Assembly: GCA_000708835.1 (NCBI GenBank)
Contig: DF237426.1
Coordinates: forward strand, 26,121 to 73,599
Reading direction: 5' to 3'
Origin: Klebsormidium nitens
Lineage: Eukaryota; Streptophyta; Klebsormidiophyceae; Klebsormidiales; Klebsormidiaceae
Length of the DNA stretch: 47,479 nt
Shown here piece after piece: positions 1-11,200 of this stretch. A program made the translations under genes and the position numbers. The notes beneath the pieces were generated by a model. It saw only the letters and a list, made by a program, of their open reading frames with translations, made no database searches and had not been told where the DNA came from. Within the stretch, counting starts at the first letter, position 1. Every line of letters begins with the position of its first letter.

Positions 1-384
1 GGTTGCCTTGCAAATCTCCTTCGTCTACCACTAACCATTGCAGACCATAAGTCTATAAGTCTTATTTCTCAATTCTTTTTCTTTCCAGGATTTTTCTATG
101 CTACCTTAGGCACCTATATCTTATAAGAAAAAAGATCTGCATTCGAGCTCTTTTGGACTTTTAGGCTGCCAACGGCATTTGCAGATCGGGAGCAGATCAC
201 TCACTCTTCTTCATCACGTGTTGCATGAGCTAGCTTCCACAATACATGTGTGCTACGCAACTCAATACGCAACGCCTGTAATTGATTGAAGTGCCGTGAG
301 AATGACCGCGTGTATTGATCGAAGAGTGCGGGCTAATTGTTCAAGGTAATTGCTATTTACGGTCAGATCTACATTCAAGCAACG
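1..384. other. 3' flank of the KDZ transposase gene, no gene seen
   Basis: This stretch lies downstream of the last exon of the minus-strand KDZ gene. It is moderately AT-rich and holds no convincing open reading frame. It may contain the 3' untranslated region and the outer end of the KDZ element. I could not identify a matching terminal inverted repeat beyond the other end of that gene. Confidence 0.4.
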
Positions 385-3300
385 TCAATAACTTAAGAGG
401 CAATCCCGTACTGCCGGAGTCCACGTGTCTGCTCTTCCAGCTATCCGTAGCTTAGGGTCATCGACTCTCCTTAGCTTCGAATTTCGCCCGCTAACGACGT
501 TAGCTAGAATGACCAAGAACGCATCTAGGCTAGAGAACCAAGCTAGCACCTTGAATTTGACCAGGAACGAGTTGCAGCTCTCAACAGCGGAGGAGTTGAC
601 AAAGCGCACAGCATCATACAAGTCTGTGGGAAGGAAAGAAGAGCAAGGTTGACAAGTGGATTGAAAGCAAGGTATGCTGAACACAATCAAGTTGCCCCAA
701 GCCACTCATCTCGCAAGATTTGACTTCCGCTTGCCCAGGTACTCACCCGGATTAAACCCTGGCCCACACTTGTGCGCCTCGGCATCAGTTCGTTGGAAGT
801 GGAACCTGCAGGGCAATGGAAGAATTGAAGTGTCCAGCTGCCGTTTGAAGCTGTATGCGTCTATGGTCCGTGGCAATGCTTTCGAGATTCTTTCCTCGGA
901 CCTCCTACCCAAAAGTTCTCAGCCCCCTCGATCTGCCGTCCAGGGAACTTGTAGCTATCATAGCTGAAACCTACGTCTGCTTCTGACAACCGTTTTTGCC
1001 AAATCCTGCCAGATGCTCTTGGGATTCACCGCCCCAGTGACCACTGCAATGAGATTGAGTACGCTGATCATGGGAGGTATGCCCCCAGTCTTGTGATGCG
1101 AGAGCCGCGAAACTCCTCAAAGAGATCGCTCTCCAAGACGAGGTCAGTGTTTTTTTCTGCTTCTGCAAGCCTGCTGTTGTCGCTACTCTCACAATGACTT
1201 CCTCAGCTGCCGGTTCAACTTCTGAGGCTGGGACAGCAGACTTTAGCTGGACTATCTCCACGCTTTTGTGATTATTGTCGGAAGAGGCACCCAAGGCCGC
1301 GAGCAAGATCTTTAGCTCCGCCTGCACGTGCTCGGACTGGGATGGACGCAATTCTATGCCCACGTAGACTCCAGCCCTTGCACTCTTACACATCATGTGG
1401 CAAACAATTGATGCCTAGCTGCCCTGATTATTTTGCCGGACTTTAAGCATCCTGCCTCAGAGCACTTGCATTTGGATGTAGGATGGAAGGGCAGCACAAG
1501 GTTTCGCTCACCGGTCCACAAGGAAGCGGACATCCGCAAAGAACGCGGGCTCGCGCCTCATGCAGTAAGCCTGGAGCTTGCAGGCGTTGTCGTAGAAGAG
1601 GTAGTCCAGGAGGTGCCGTCGGTGGAGGCGCGTGTAGAGCACGGTGAACGGGTCATGAGGGGACTCGCCCCGCAACATGACATGGAACCCGTAGATGACT
1701 CTGTGAGGGCAGCAGAACACGAACCCGCCCTTGGTGTGCTGCTGCAGTCGCTTCGCGGTCTTCACACTGCTCTTGGTATTGATCTCAGCGTCGAACTGGC
1801 CCACTGTGAGCTCGCTCCGGCAGCGATGTACTTCCTGCCGATCAATCGACCTTCCAAGCGCATCCTCGAACGGCTTGTACTGGGGGAGAGGCCGCTTCTG
1901 CTCCCAGCCCGGCAGGGGGTAGCAGCCCAGCTCGCGTTGCTCTTTACAGAAGGGATGGTCGGGGGAAAGGGCATGGGGTTCAGCGCCGTCGGCCTCGAGC
2001 CCCAATCTCTCGCGCAGAAGGTAGAGCTTCGCCTGGAAAAGAGGGTACTGCTGCGGAGCTGGCGGAGTTAGGCTTTCGACCCCGGGCAGCAGCTCGCTGG
2101 CACGTGCCTCCCAGAAGCGAAACGGATCCAGCTGCTGAGCGTCCGGAGGGACTCCCTGCGTGCGGAAATCTCGAGCCAGGCTCACGCAGTGGTCTAGCCC
2201 TTCGATGGCCGAGAGCGCCCACCCTGCTCGATCCACACCCAGGCCGCACGCCCCCCGACCGAATAGAGTGAGGCGATAGAGGTGGTGCAGAGCGGGCATG
2301 AAGAAGTCTGGGAAGACGTCGCCGTAGTGGTCGAGCAGCCGCCGCAAAACCGGCGCATGCTCAGCCAAGGTGGCTTTGTCTTCGCCGGTTGCAGCGCCAC
2401 CGAGGAGGAGCTTTCGCACGACGGCCAGCGCCCGTCCGTGCTGAATGAGGTTCGAGTCGTCCGAGACGGAGAGAGGGGCGCCCAGCCCGTAGAGGAGCTC
2501 CGACCACTTGCCGGGGCAGAGCGGGGGCCAGCGCGGATTCTCACGCAGCGCCTCCCTCTCGATTCCATCAAGGAGCTCGAACATGGATTGGTTCTTTGAG
2601 CGAATCTGGCCGGTCTGCTCCATCAGGATGCGCCGCCTCCAGTGAAGAAGAACGGGGTCTGCATCAGCATCATCTGGGTCGGGCACGAAGTGGCTCACTG
2701 CTTCGACGTCAGCCCGCTCGAGCGCAACCTGCATGAGACACAAGGAACCGTCAGCACCCAGCGCAACGTGAATTAAAAGTTGCTTCATTTGTACATAAGA
2801 ATTCAGGCAACTTCTGACTGATGTGCCACGTCAGCGCTTCGTGCAACAGAGTCAGATCTCGCTCGCATCTCTAAAGAAGATCAGGCGACTTCTGACTTAT
2901 CATAGATGCGCGTCACAAAGTGCACTTGTGTGGTCAGGTAGTGACAGATTCCTGTCTAGCTTTTGTCAGATGTATATATGAAAGTCTGATGCAAAACCTG
3001 GACAGAGGAGGCGGCAGTGAGAAACAAGGATGCCGCTCTGGCCATGTACCGACCACTTACCAGGAGCTCTTGGTACTCGATTGGAGCCAGGGACTTCCCA
3101 AGTTCAGGATCTCTCGGATGACGCCCACTGAAACGCGCAAGCAGCGTCCGCAGCTCAGGCTGGATCAGAAGACGCCGCTTCATCCCCCGTCCCTCGAGAG
3201 ACGCAGCGCAGAAGTTGATGCCCGCCTCCATGGTCTTCTCCACGTTGACCCCAGCAGAGTCCTGGCTCGGCGCTGTGAACGGGCGCACGGCTGCTGCTTT

Positions 3301-6300
3301 GGTCCCTGACAAACCCCCCTTCTGCCGCCCACCGTCAGCGCAAGCCAAGCCAGCGATGCCGTCACACAGAAGTACCTGTCAAGACCAAGAGAGTGGATCG
3401 GACCAGCGCGCTACAAGTGATGAGTGCAACAAAATCTCACTTTTCGAGCAGTCTTTCACCCTTGCGGGAGGTTGCTGATGGTCATGAGACCTCATGCACT
3501 GGTGATCCTAGCGACGCGCTGACGGGGGCCTTCAAATTGGAAACAGGGACACGCCCTCTCGATGGGGTCTCCCTCCTCTGCAAAGACTCTGCAGAGCTCA
3601 GCGCTCAGTATCTCCGCACCAAGCGGTGCCTTTGAGCAAGGGCACTGACCTTTGGATGCAGCCCGCAGATGCTGCAGCATTCGAGGATGGACCGTCCGCA
3701 CAGCCTGAAGAAGCCCAGGCTCGCCTTGCGCCAGGTCTCTTCCGAGAGGAGCACCGCACTTGGTTTGTACTGCCGCCGGACTTCCGCACACGCTGATATG
3801 AAGCCGTTGGAAGCCGAGCCAGACTCTTGGACGGACCGCAGCAGAAGCTGGCACGACGCTTGGGTGACGATGACCGAACTGGTCCAGGCAAAGAGGCCAA
3901 GGGCTTCTCCATTGAAGTGGAGTGTATGTTTTTCAGGGCAGCCGCATGAATAGATGCAGACCTTCACCTGCAGCGGAGAATAAGCCTTGTTGGAAAAGGC
4001 AGACCAGACATGGCAGGGGGCTTCCAAACTTCCGAAGCTTCGCTGTCTAGCTTTTGCATTTGAGATATATATAAAGAAGTGGCAGAAACTAGACAGCCAT
4101 CCGCTGATGACCACAAGTGGGCACGTGCCTTTTTGGCGGGCAAGGGAATCAGAGCTTTTGGCAACTATTCCATGAAGGAAAAGGCAATCCTGATGGGTGT
4201 GGAAGAGACTCTAAGCTTCCATTCTGCGCTGTCTAGGTTTTGCATGAGAGATACATATGAAGAGATGACAGAAACCAGACGGCCAGCCGCCGATGCCCTC
4301 AAGTGGGCACGTGCCCCGACAACAATTCAAGTAGGTACAATTCAAGCAGGCTTCAGTTTCTTTGCAGCGCCTGCAAGTTTTCCAGCGATCCATGCGCAAA
4401 TGCCACGTAACGCCTGGATGTCCAGGCGGTCTCACCTCTTGCGACCACTGCAGTGAGTAGATGTGCGCAGTTTGCCAGAGCCCCATTCATTCGGTGTTGC
4501 AGGGGGGAGGCGCTCTGGGGCAGGGGGCTGACAGGCACTCCATGGCGCTGAGCTCCGCGAAGTCCCGCGCTGCAAGCTCACTGACCCTCACAGGTTCGCG
4601 CAACAGGGTGACCTCAGGGTCATGCACATCCCAGCTGTCTACAAGGCGCACCAGCTTTGGGATCTCGACCTGGACCCCCTCTGCCTCCATAGGAAGCACC
4701 ACCGCAACGCGCCCTGACACGCCATGTTTGCAAACCCTTGAAGGACAAGCGCAGCTCGTGCAAACAGGGACCATGACCTCGCCACGCCTTCCCACGCCGA
4801 CGCCACTGCAGCCCTCGACCTCTGAGTCCTCGCAGCTGCGCGCGTCGCCTGCCGCCATCGGCTCTGCTGCATCATGTCCCCTGGCGGCCCAGAAGTGTTT
4901 GCCCCTCCGCTTCACCCCTCGCTTCGCCTCAACAGCTGCACCTCCGTCCACTTGCTCCGATCGAGCCCGCTTCCCGCTTGCAGACGCAGAGCTACAGCAT
5001 CTGGACGCACACGCCTCGCCGCCCAGATCGACGCCGCCAAACAGCGTAGGATGCTGCTTGCAGAAGCAGCTTTCCCCCTTGCAGGTCGCCTCGTGGTGGC
5101 CGCCAATGACTAGCTCGAGGAGATTCGCTTCTAGCTCTGCAGAAGCATCCACTGAGGGGGAGCCCTCGTCTCCAGCCGGACCTTGTGCACCAGCCGCGCA
5201 CCTCTCACGGGTGCCACGCGCTGCTGCGCCGCCTGCCTCAATTCGTACAACGCCTCCCCCCCGATGAACGGAAACAAGGGCCCGCTCTAGCTGCTCCTCT
5301 GAAAATAGACATCCGCTAAGCCTTGGAACGCCTTCTGGTCGCTGCAGAGCGCTCTTCACCTCTAGGATGTGGCTGCAGTCAGCTGTCTTTGAGCAACCGC
5401 CTTGCCTCCCCTCGCAGTACCAGGGAAACCGCTCGCTGGCGCCGAAGTGAACCATCGTCCTGTGCGGCGAGGGGGACGCTGCGTTCCAGTAGACACCAAA
5501 CACACGCTCTCCAGGTCTACAAGGTGCCTCAACCACCCTGGCGCCCCTCTGCAGAGAGATGTGGCTCGCTTGCCTTGGCCCTTCCAGCGCTTGTAGCGCG
5601 AGCTTGTGAACGCAAGGGGCTCCAAAGAAGAGCCGCCCCCGATCGCAGGTGCAGCTTGCGGCTCCTGAGGTGTCCCAGTGGACCGTCTCTAAGAGCGCGC
5701 GCACCTTGCTGGGCCGGCCAAGAGGTTTGAGCCGTGCGGCGTTGTGGTCCCAAGTTGTCGCCAGGTAGACAGAGCTGGCGGAGTCCTCCTCGCCGACAGT
5801 GTAGAGGACGCAGTGTCCAGCCTTGATGCCGGCGAGGAACTTAGCGGCTTGAGCAGCGACTGTCAGCCGGCCTTCTGCGTCGCGCGTCTCTGTTGGCGAA
5901 GCGCAAGGAGGACTCTGCACAAGGCGCATTGTTCAGTCAACTACTTGATGAGGCGCAATCCACCAGCAGGATTGCTGCAGGGCTTTGATTCCTCTGTCTC
6001 CAATCTGCCTCCCATTCTGGAGCCTTGCATTTAATGAATCAGCCCAGCTCAGAAGTCAGTGGCAATGCGTCTCCAATTTGCACTCAATCACAAGAAGACA
6101 AGAAGCAGCAGTTCGCAGTTCTGGCAGTGGGAGGGGCCTCACCGCTGCTGGCGGCTTCCGTGCTACCTCTCCAACTCTGCGCCCTCTGTTCAGCGCTGCT
6201 TCTGCTGCAGTGCTTGCGCGGTGGCCCCCAGCCGCAAGTCGCGCCTCCTCCCCCTTGGCTTGCAGTGCAACAACGTCCTCGCTCAGCAACACTTTCACCT

Positions 6301-7386
6301 GCCGCCATGACTCCGCTGGTGCTGAGCGCTCAAACCACACCTCTGCTGCACCCACCGACCCTCTCGTCTCAACAGTCACTGCAGTGCTGGTGGTAGAAAT
6401 AGTTCCAACAAGGTTCTTCACACACTCCAGACACACGGGCTGCTCTTTTCTCTGGCCTTTCACCCTTGAGCTTGGATCGGACACTGCAAAACCCTTGAGC
6501 CCGGGGTGGCAACTCCCAGTTTTAAAACATGGTATGTGCGGATTAAAACAAGAGGTTAGGCTGTTTTGCAAACTTAAAACGCCTTTTTAAAACGTTTTAA
6601 TACTGTTTTAAAACCGTGGAAAAGGTTGATATTGTACGATTTTCCTTGTTTTTATAGCGGCTATCGACTATTTGCAACTTCGTGTGTATCATGGAAGTAG
6701 GCCCGAGTATATTACAAGGCCAAAATAGGGTATAAGGGCCTTGAAACATTGATCTGACCTGTTTTAATATGGATTGCAAGCGTTTTAAAACGTTTTACTG
6801 TTTTATTTAATTTATAAAACGGGCTATTTTTGGGTCCGCCTAACCCGCAGATACATGTAGTAAAACATCGGCGTTTTAAAATGAGATAAAAGCGTTTTAC
6901 TTTCCGTGGGGAGGGCCAAATTTAAAAACGAGTAGTGTATTGGGAACTACAGACAAAGGGCTATCCAATGATATGAAACAAAACGCCGATCGCCTTTGTT
7001 TTCAATCGGTTTTTAAGAAAGGCGAATTTAAAACAACATCTGTTTTAAAGTTGGAGTTGCCACCCCGAGCCCTTGAGCTCCTGGCCTTTTCGAAAGTCCA
7101 GCACGCAGCCATTGGCATTGGGCTTTATGAGACTCTGCTTGCAAAGTGCGCACTTGGAGGCCAAAGACTCGGGTGACAGGAAACTCGGATCTAATACAAG
7201 CTCTCCCCTGCTGATTGCCCTCAGAGTTGCAGGGTGAAAGAACTGCAAGTGAGCTGTAGAAGTGGTGCCAGCCGCTGGTGGTGGCACCGGCTCGCTCCTT
7301 TGGTGTGCTGTGCTTGTGCCACAGGCACCGGCGGACTTGCACTGCTGGTGTCGGAGCTCCAACTGGGCTACATCATGAGCTTGCAT
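385..7386 (-). CDS. KDZ-superfamily transposase with SWIM zinc finger, interrupted by a nested insertion
   Basis: KDZ (Kyakuja-Dileera-Zisupton) proteins are RNase H-fold DNA transposases. Minus-strand exons, in gene order: 7386-7079 plus 6500-6092 (one exon split by an insertion, donor tentative), 5914 to about 4550 (end unresolved), 3967-3650, 3375-3061, 2728-1512, 805-747 and 623-385. From 3967 onward every join keeps phase. The 5914 exon carries a SWIM finger (CTCDRG, then CVHKLAL). The 3967 exon has the Cys-rich CGCPEKH region. Family motifs follow: CDG in the 3375 exon, YDNAC near the end of the 1512 exon, FHFQRTDAEAHKCG in the 805 exon and NSSAVESCN in the last exon. By family knowledge the D, D and E of these motifs form the catalytic site. 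The start is the ATG at 7386, 70 bases below a TATA box. The nested insertion puts a stop after KGSGWQLQL, so a full-length product is unlikely. Exons between 3968 and 4550 are not resolved. Confidence 0.82.
2952..3005. repeat. Palindromic hairpin in a KDZ intron, copy 1
   Basis: The left arm CTGTCTAGCTTTTG and right arm GCAAAACCTGGACAG pair imperfectly around a TATATATG core. It lies in the intron between the exons ending at 3061 and starting at 2728 (gene order). Two related hairpins lie in the next intron upstream in the gene. Confidence 0.6.
4043..4096. repeat. Palindromic hairpin in a KDZ intron, copy 2
   Basis: The arms CTGTCTAG and CTAGACAG are perfect inverted repeats. They are extended by CTTTTGC against GCAGAAA around a GATATATATAA core. 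The hairpin sits in the intron just upstream (gene sense) of the exon at 3967-3650. Confidence 0.7.
4229..4282. repeat. Palindromic hairpin in a KDZ intron, copy 3
   Basis: This starts CTGTCTAGGTTTTGCATGAG with a degenerate right arm around CAGAAACCAGAC. It and the flanking AAGTGGGCACGTGCC repeat the copy 186 bases away, so copies 2 and 3 belong to a local direct duplication of roughly 100 bases or more. Confidence 0.6.
4487..5914 (-). other. SWIM-finger exon of the KDZ transposase
   Basis: This is the long second exon of the KDZ gene, read from a good acceptor (TGTGCAG) just above 5914 in phase 0. It contains a CxCx(n)CxH SWIM-type zinc-binding motif about 90 residues in, a family motif known to bind DNA or protein. 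Several more Cys-rich stretches follow (CEGRQGGCSKTADCSH and CTSCACPSRVC). Between them lies a low-complexity stretch rich in Ala, Gly, Ser and Arg. The frame stays open to a stop at 4487, but a splice donor is expected somewhere before it. The exact exon end is not known. Confidence 0.65.
6492..6500. repeat. Target site duplication, left copy
   Basis: CCCTTGAGC directly abuts the left inverted repeat of the inserted element and matches the copy at 7070-7078 exactly. Confidence 0.85.
6501..7069. mobile_element. Non-autonomous TIR DNA transposon (MITE-like) inside a KDZ exon
   Basis: This 569-bp, AT-rich element begins CCGGGGTGGCAACTCC and ends with the inverted form of CTCGGGGTGGCAACTCC. The similarity continues inward into TTTAAAACA. 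It is flanked by a perfect direct repeat, CCCTTGAGC. Removing the element and one repeat copy restores a continuous reading frame in the KDZ first exon, which shows that it inserted into coding sequence. It encodes no protein of its own. The interior is packed with variants of GTTTTAAAACG, especially near both ends, like the subterminal transposase-binding repeats of hAT elements. An 8-9-bp duplication and a GGGGTGGCAA terminus fit hAT; a 9-bp duplication would also allow Mutator-like. Confidence 0.85.
7070..7078. repeat. Target site duplication, right copy
   Basis: CCCTTGAGC directly abuts the right inverted repeat of the inserted element and matches the copy at 6492-6500 exactly. Confidence 0.85.
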
Positions 7387-7455
7387 GGTTGGATCCTGGA
7401 GAGCTTTCGGAGGTCGGGACTTCTGGGGGTTATGGCGACCAGGTCCGTAGCGCGG

Positions 7456-7463
7456 TATTTATA
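7456..7463 (-). promoter_or_regulatory. TATA box of the KDZ transposase gene
   Basis: On the minus strand this reads TATAAATA, a canonical plant TATA box. It lies about 70 bases upstream of the ATG at 7386, which leaves room for a start site near 7430 and a short 5' untranslated region. The match is seen directly; its use is inferred from position. Confidence 0.5.
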
Positions 7464-7549
7464 GGCCATTGGGACAACCGGTCGGTCATTCAGTCGATAG
7501 CAGGCCCTTATTGGTTTGAAAAGGACTTCCCCCGGTCGCACAGGTCCGG

Positions 7550-7585
7550 CCACGTAAGTCCAAAACCTTCTGCCCGCTTACGTGG
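7550..7585. promoter_or_regulatory. Inverted repeat with ACGT cores
   Basis: CCACGTAAG and CTTACGTGG form perfect 9-base arms around an 18-base loop. ACGT cores are typical binding sites of plant bZIP and bHLH factors. A further CTACGTAAG lies near 7626. Regulatory use is an inference from its place between two divergent genes. Confidence 0.35.
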
Positions 7586-8291
7586 TCTGAATTACGTCGT
7601 TTTCCCTAACCGTCTCAACCGCCGGGCTACGTAAGAGGGCCGCTCGGCACTGGTTGAAGGCCCAATATCCAGCAGGGGGCTCCGGCCCAACATTCCTCTA
7701 CGGCACATTTTCCTGGCTTCCGTCACTTTGCCGGTTCTTGCCGGCAGGCACACCCGCGGCGCTCAATCGACGCCGTCGTTGAGCCTTTCGGCACAGACAT
7801 GCATCCTGGACCGTTGAGATAATGCCATTCAACTGTTGGTGCCCCCGGATTTTGTGCTGCGGGTTGTACAGTAGACCGGCAACCCGCCGGCTATCAGACG
7901 TCGAAGTTTCTGGCGGCTAAGATTTGAAAGGAGGGCCGCCAGTTCCGCCAGTTTGCATTTTGTGAAACAATACCCTAAAAAGTCTCGCACCTTGAGACAT
8001 GACGAAATAGTTCACACTTCTGCGAATTGGAGGCGCCTTCTTTGGCAAGCTTCTCTTCGGGTTCTGAACATTTGTATCGTTGATCCTTGAAGCATCTGAT
8101 TGTAGAAAGCCCTGCGGCTGACAGAATCCAACCACATCAATGCTGCCAAGGCAATTGAGCAAGTTAAAAACGGTTTCGTCAACCTACGCCATGCAGAGTC
8201 AGCTTTGAACTGCCCTTCTCTTACAGACCCCTTTTCTGAAACCGTTTCGGGTGCTATCCTTGCTCGATAGAAGCTTGTTTGTCACGGTAAA

Positions 8292-11200
8292 ATGGCCAAT
8301 CAGGGGACTGCCAACGGCCGGGGCTACAATGTGTTCAAGCTGCTGTTGATTGGAGACGCAGGTGAGCAACGACTTTCGGAATGGATCCCTTGAGCCGCGT
8401 ACCGTTCTACATGCTCCTCAATAGTACTAGCATCTCAACCGTCTCTTTGAAATCTTGGAATTGCTCGCAGACATTCGTTGTACGTCAAGCTGGAGCGACA
8501 AAGAATGTGGATAATTCTTAGATACGTTTGTGATGGTGACCCAGAGTGACAGTTTGAGCTTTTCAAAAGGTGGCTTTTGCCTCTGAGTGATCACAAGTTT
8601 GGTGGTGCAGGAGTTGGCAAGTCTTGCATACTCCTCCGCTTTGCAGACGACACGTTTCGAGGTAAGTGAACAAGCTGCATTGCGGAGTTCCTGAGCGTTT
8701 GATTGACTTTCTACTATGATCAAATATGCAGAGGCGACAAACATTTATGGAATCTGCATGCAGAGTTAGTTTCAAAGAAGTCTGCAATCGCCGCAAAGCT
8801 ATGTCTTACATTGGACATGACGGCAAAGTTTACGCATGCATCAGATGCTATTTCCATTTCAGGGATTCAATTTTGAAGTATCGAAGTATTTGACAGTCAT
8901 TGTCGGCTCAGAGCCTGAGAAAATGAAACCGTTCAGCGCTGAAACCCACAGGATAGTTGTGAGAGCTGCACTCAGGCACTGTTTGGACTCAGTACAAGTG
9001 CTTTACTTGTGGGCTTCACATGTGGGGCACAGTTGAATCGGTCTATCTGCTGCTGAAGGCTCCTGGTGTCGCTTCTCCAGAAAGTCCTACGGGTCTGTTG
9101 TACCACTATAGCACTTGCTGAGAAAAACGAGATGGTTTAAAGACACTCGACCAATAAAGCTTCTCTGTCTGGTCAGAGGTCTTCCGTCTTGCTTGTTCAT
9201 GTAGAGGATATAGCCTAAGTAAACATTGCTGTGTCCAAGCGTTCTGGTCTTGAATGACACAAAATGACCACTATCTAATACCCCTTGGGCAGAGTCGTAT
9301 ATGTCAACAATCGGAATGGACTTTCGGATACGCACGTTGCACATGGAGAATGATGAGGTGGGTAGCCAGTACTCAATGCTTTCCCCGCTTTGTCACAAGC
9401 CTCAGGCTTTGAGAATGCTTGGCCCATGAATATTGGTTGTTTCGTCCCTGCCTATAGTATACCCTAAAGCTAAGCGATCTGTAGGAAGCATAGGTCGCGT
9501 GGATACCCCCGGTTGTTGACACTGTCGTTCGTCTTGAAAGGCCAAACGATTTCAAGCGCCTGAAAGTTTGACGGGAACAGGTTTTCCTTCGATCTTCGAT
9601 GGCAAGCGTCTGGCCGCCTCCGGTCCGTGAGATGTAACCGGTCACATATCGAGAGCCCACAAATGTGTATGCAGCCCATTTTGGTCCTAATGATGGATAG
9701 TCAGTAAGCAACGAACAGAGCGCAAAATATTCGGCTCAAGGCCGATTCTCTTTTCCAGTCGTGTTCTTCCCCAAGTCTTGCTTCTCATAAGAGAAGTGTG
9801 TTTCCCTGCAGGTTGTGAAGCTGCAAATATGGTAGGCCCGCTTGCTCATAGTAACGCTTACCTTTGTTCCTCTGTAGCTTAACGTTTTTGGAGCTCAACA
9901 CTCGTCTCTGTGTCCAATCGCGGATCGGCGTGGTATCTACGTTTAGCCGGACCTTCCTGTCTACAAAAGAGGATGTCTTACATCTGATTTGGACCGGAGT
10001 GGTTCTTCCCGCCGGCTTCAACTCGCTTGCTACGTATCTGTTTGGATGCAACTTTACGCTCTGCTTTGGACCCCAGACGTTTTGTACGGCAATCACTATC
10101 CTGCTCTGAAACTTCTACAAACAAACTCTTTGGGCGCCTAACCGAAGCAAGCGACGCTGCGGGTTTAAGCCTGCACTAACCCTTCGCTAACCCGCCCTAG
10201 TCCGCGTTCCGCAGGGACACGGCAGGCCAGGAGCGCTTTCGAACAATAACGAGCCCGTACTACAGGTAAGCGCCCGGTTATGAATCATAGAACAGCCTAG
10301 ACGCAATGCTACGGTTGGAAGAGATTGGCCCCCTTATTCATGACAAATTTATTATGGTCGTATACCCGCCAAGCTTCACGAGCTGCCCAGTTCGTTGGGC
10401 AAGGTTTTCGTAACCATCGGAATGCTGGAAGGGCGGTAACAATGTCTTGCAAGTCGCCTTGAATTTCGCCAGTCACTGATTGCACGAGGGCTAGCATGCA
10501 AACATCATCTTACGAGATTGGCCAGACCGCGATTGATTTCTTGGCTTGTCAACAGGTCGATACGATTTGATCTGTTACACCACCCTGCGAATACGTCTTC
10601 GAGTTTGCCGAAGAATTTCAGCTAGGTTGATGAAATCGGATTTGTCAAATCTGCAGGAGAGAAATATGAAGCGTTGTTATATCCGCTGTGCTTGAACGTA
10701 TCAGCTTCGGGCCACTTCAAGGGAATACTTCGATCCTAAAATCCCCTCAGCTTGCAACTTTCGAAGTTTTGAAGGATTCTGGTCCCAGAAACCGAAACGA
10801 AAAATTCGAAGTCCAAGTCATGTGCGATGTTTTCTTGAGTGTCCGCTTTAGCGGGGGTTGAATGGATCGGTTTCTGGTAAACGCCGTTAAGCCGGGCCAA
10901 ATTTGAGCACCTAAGATAGAAAGCCACCTCCGAGGAAACGACCAGAATAACACCAAGCCCCAACTTGAAAAAGCCCTGAAACCCCAAGCGTCACATTATT
11001 CTGCAGGGGGCGCGAACGGATTGTTGTCGCACACGCCGTAAAATCAGCTTCGAGCACGGTGGATCAAGTTTTCCACAATTGGTACGAAAGTTTTGAAAGT
11101 CAAAGAACTTGCAGACTCTGAATGTTGCATTTTCTGCAGGGGCGCGAACAGGATCATCGTTGTATACGCCGTGAACGACCAGACGAGCTTCGAGCTCATG

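Larger units (their letters stand above)
7387..8291. other. Divergent intergenic region between the KDZ and Rab genes
   Basis: No coding sequence is recognised. The region holds the KDZ TATA box at 7456-7463 and a perfect 9-base inverted repeat with ACGT cores at 7550-7585. The rest must include the promoter and 5' untranslated region of the plus-strand Rab gene. No clear TATA box precedes the Rab start. Confidence 0.5.

Noticed and set aside
1433-2071. 212-codon plus-strand open frame
   Set aside because: It is the opposite-strand shadow of the long KDZ exon, whose minus-strand product carries family motifs.
4461-5267. 268-codon plus-strand open frame
   Set aside because: It is a shadow of the SWIM-finger exon; the product is low-complexity Ser/Ala/Pro without a domain.
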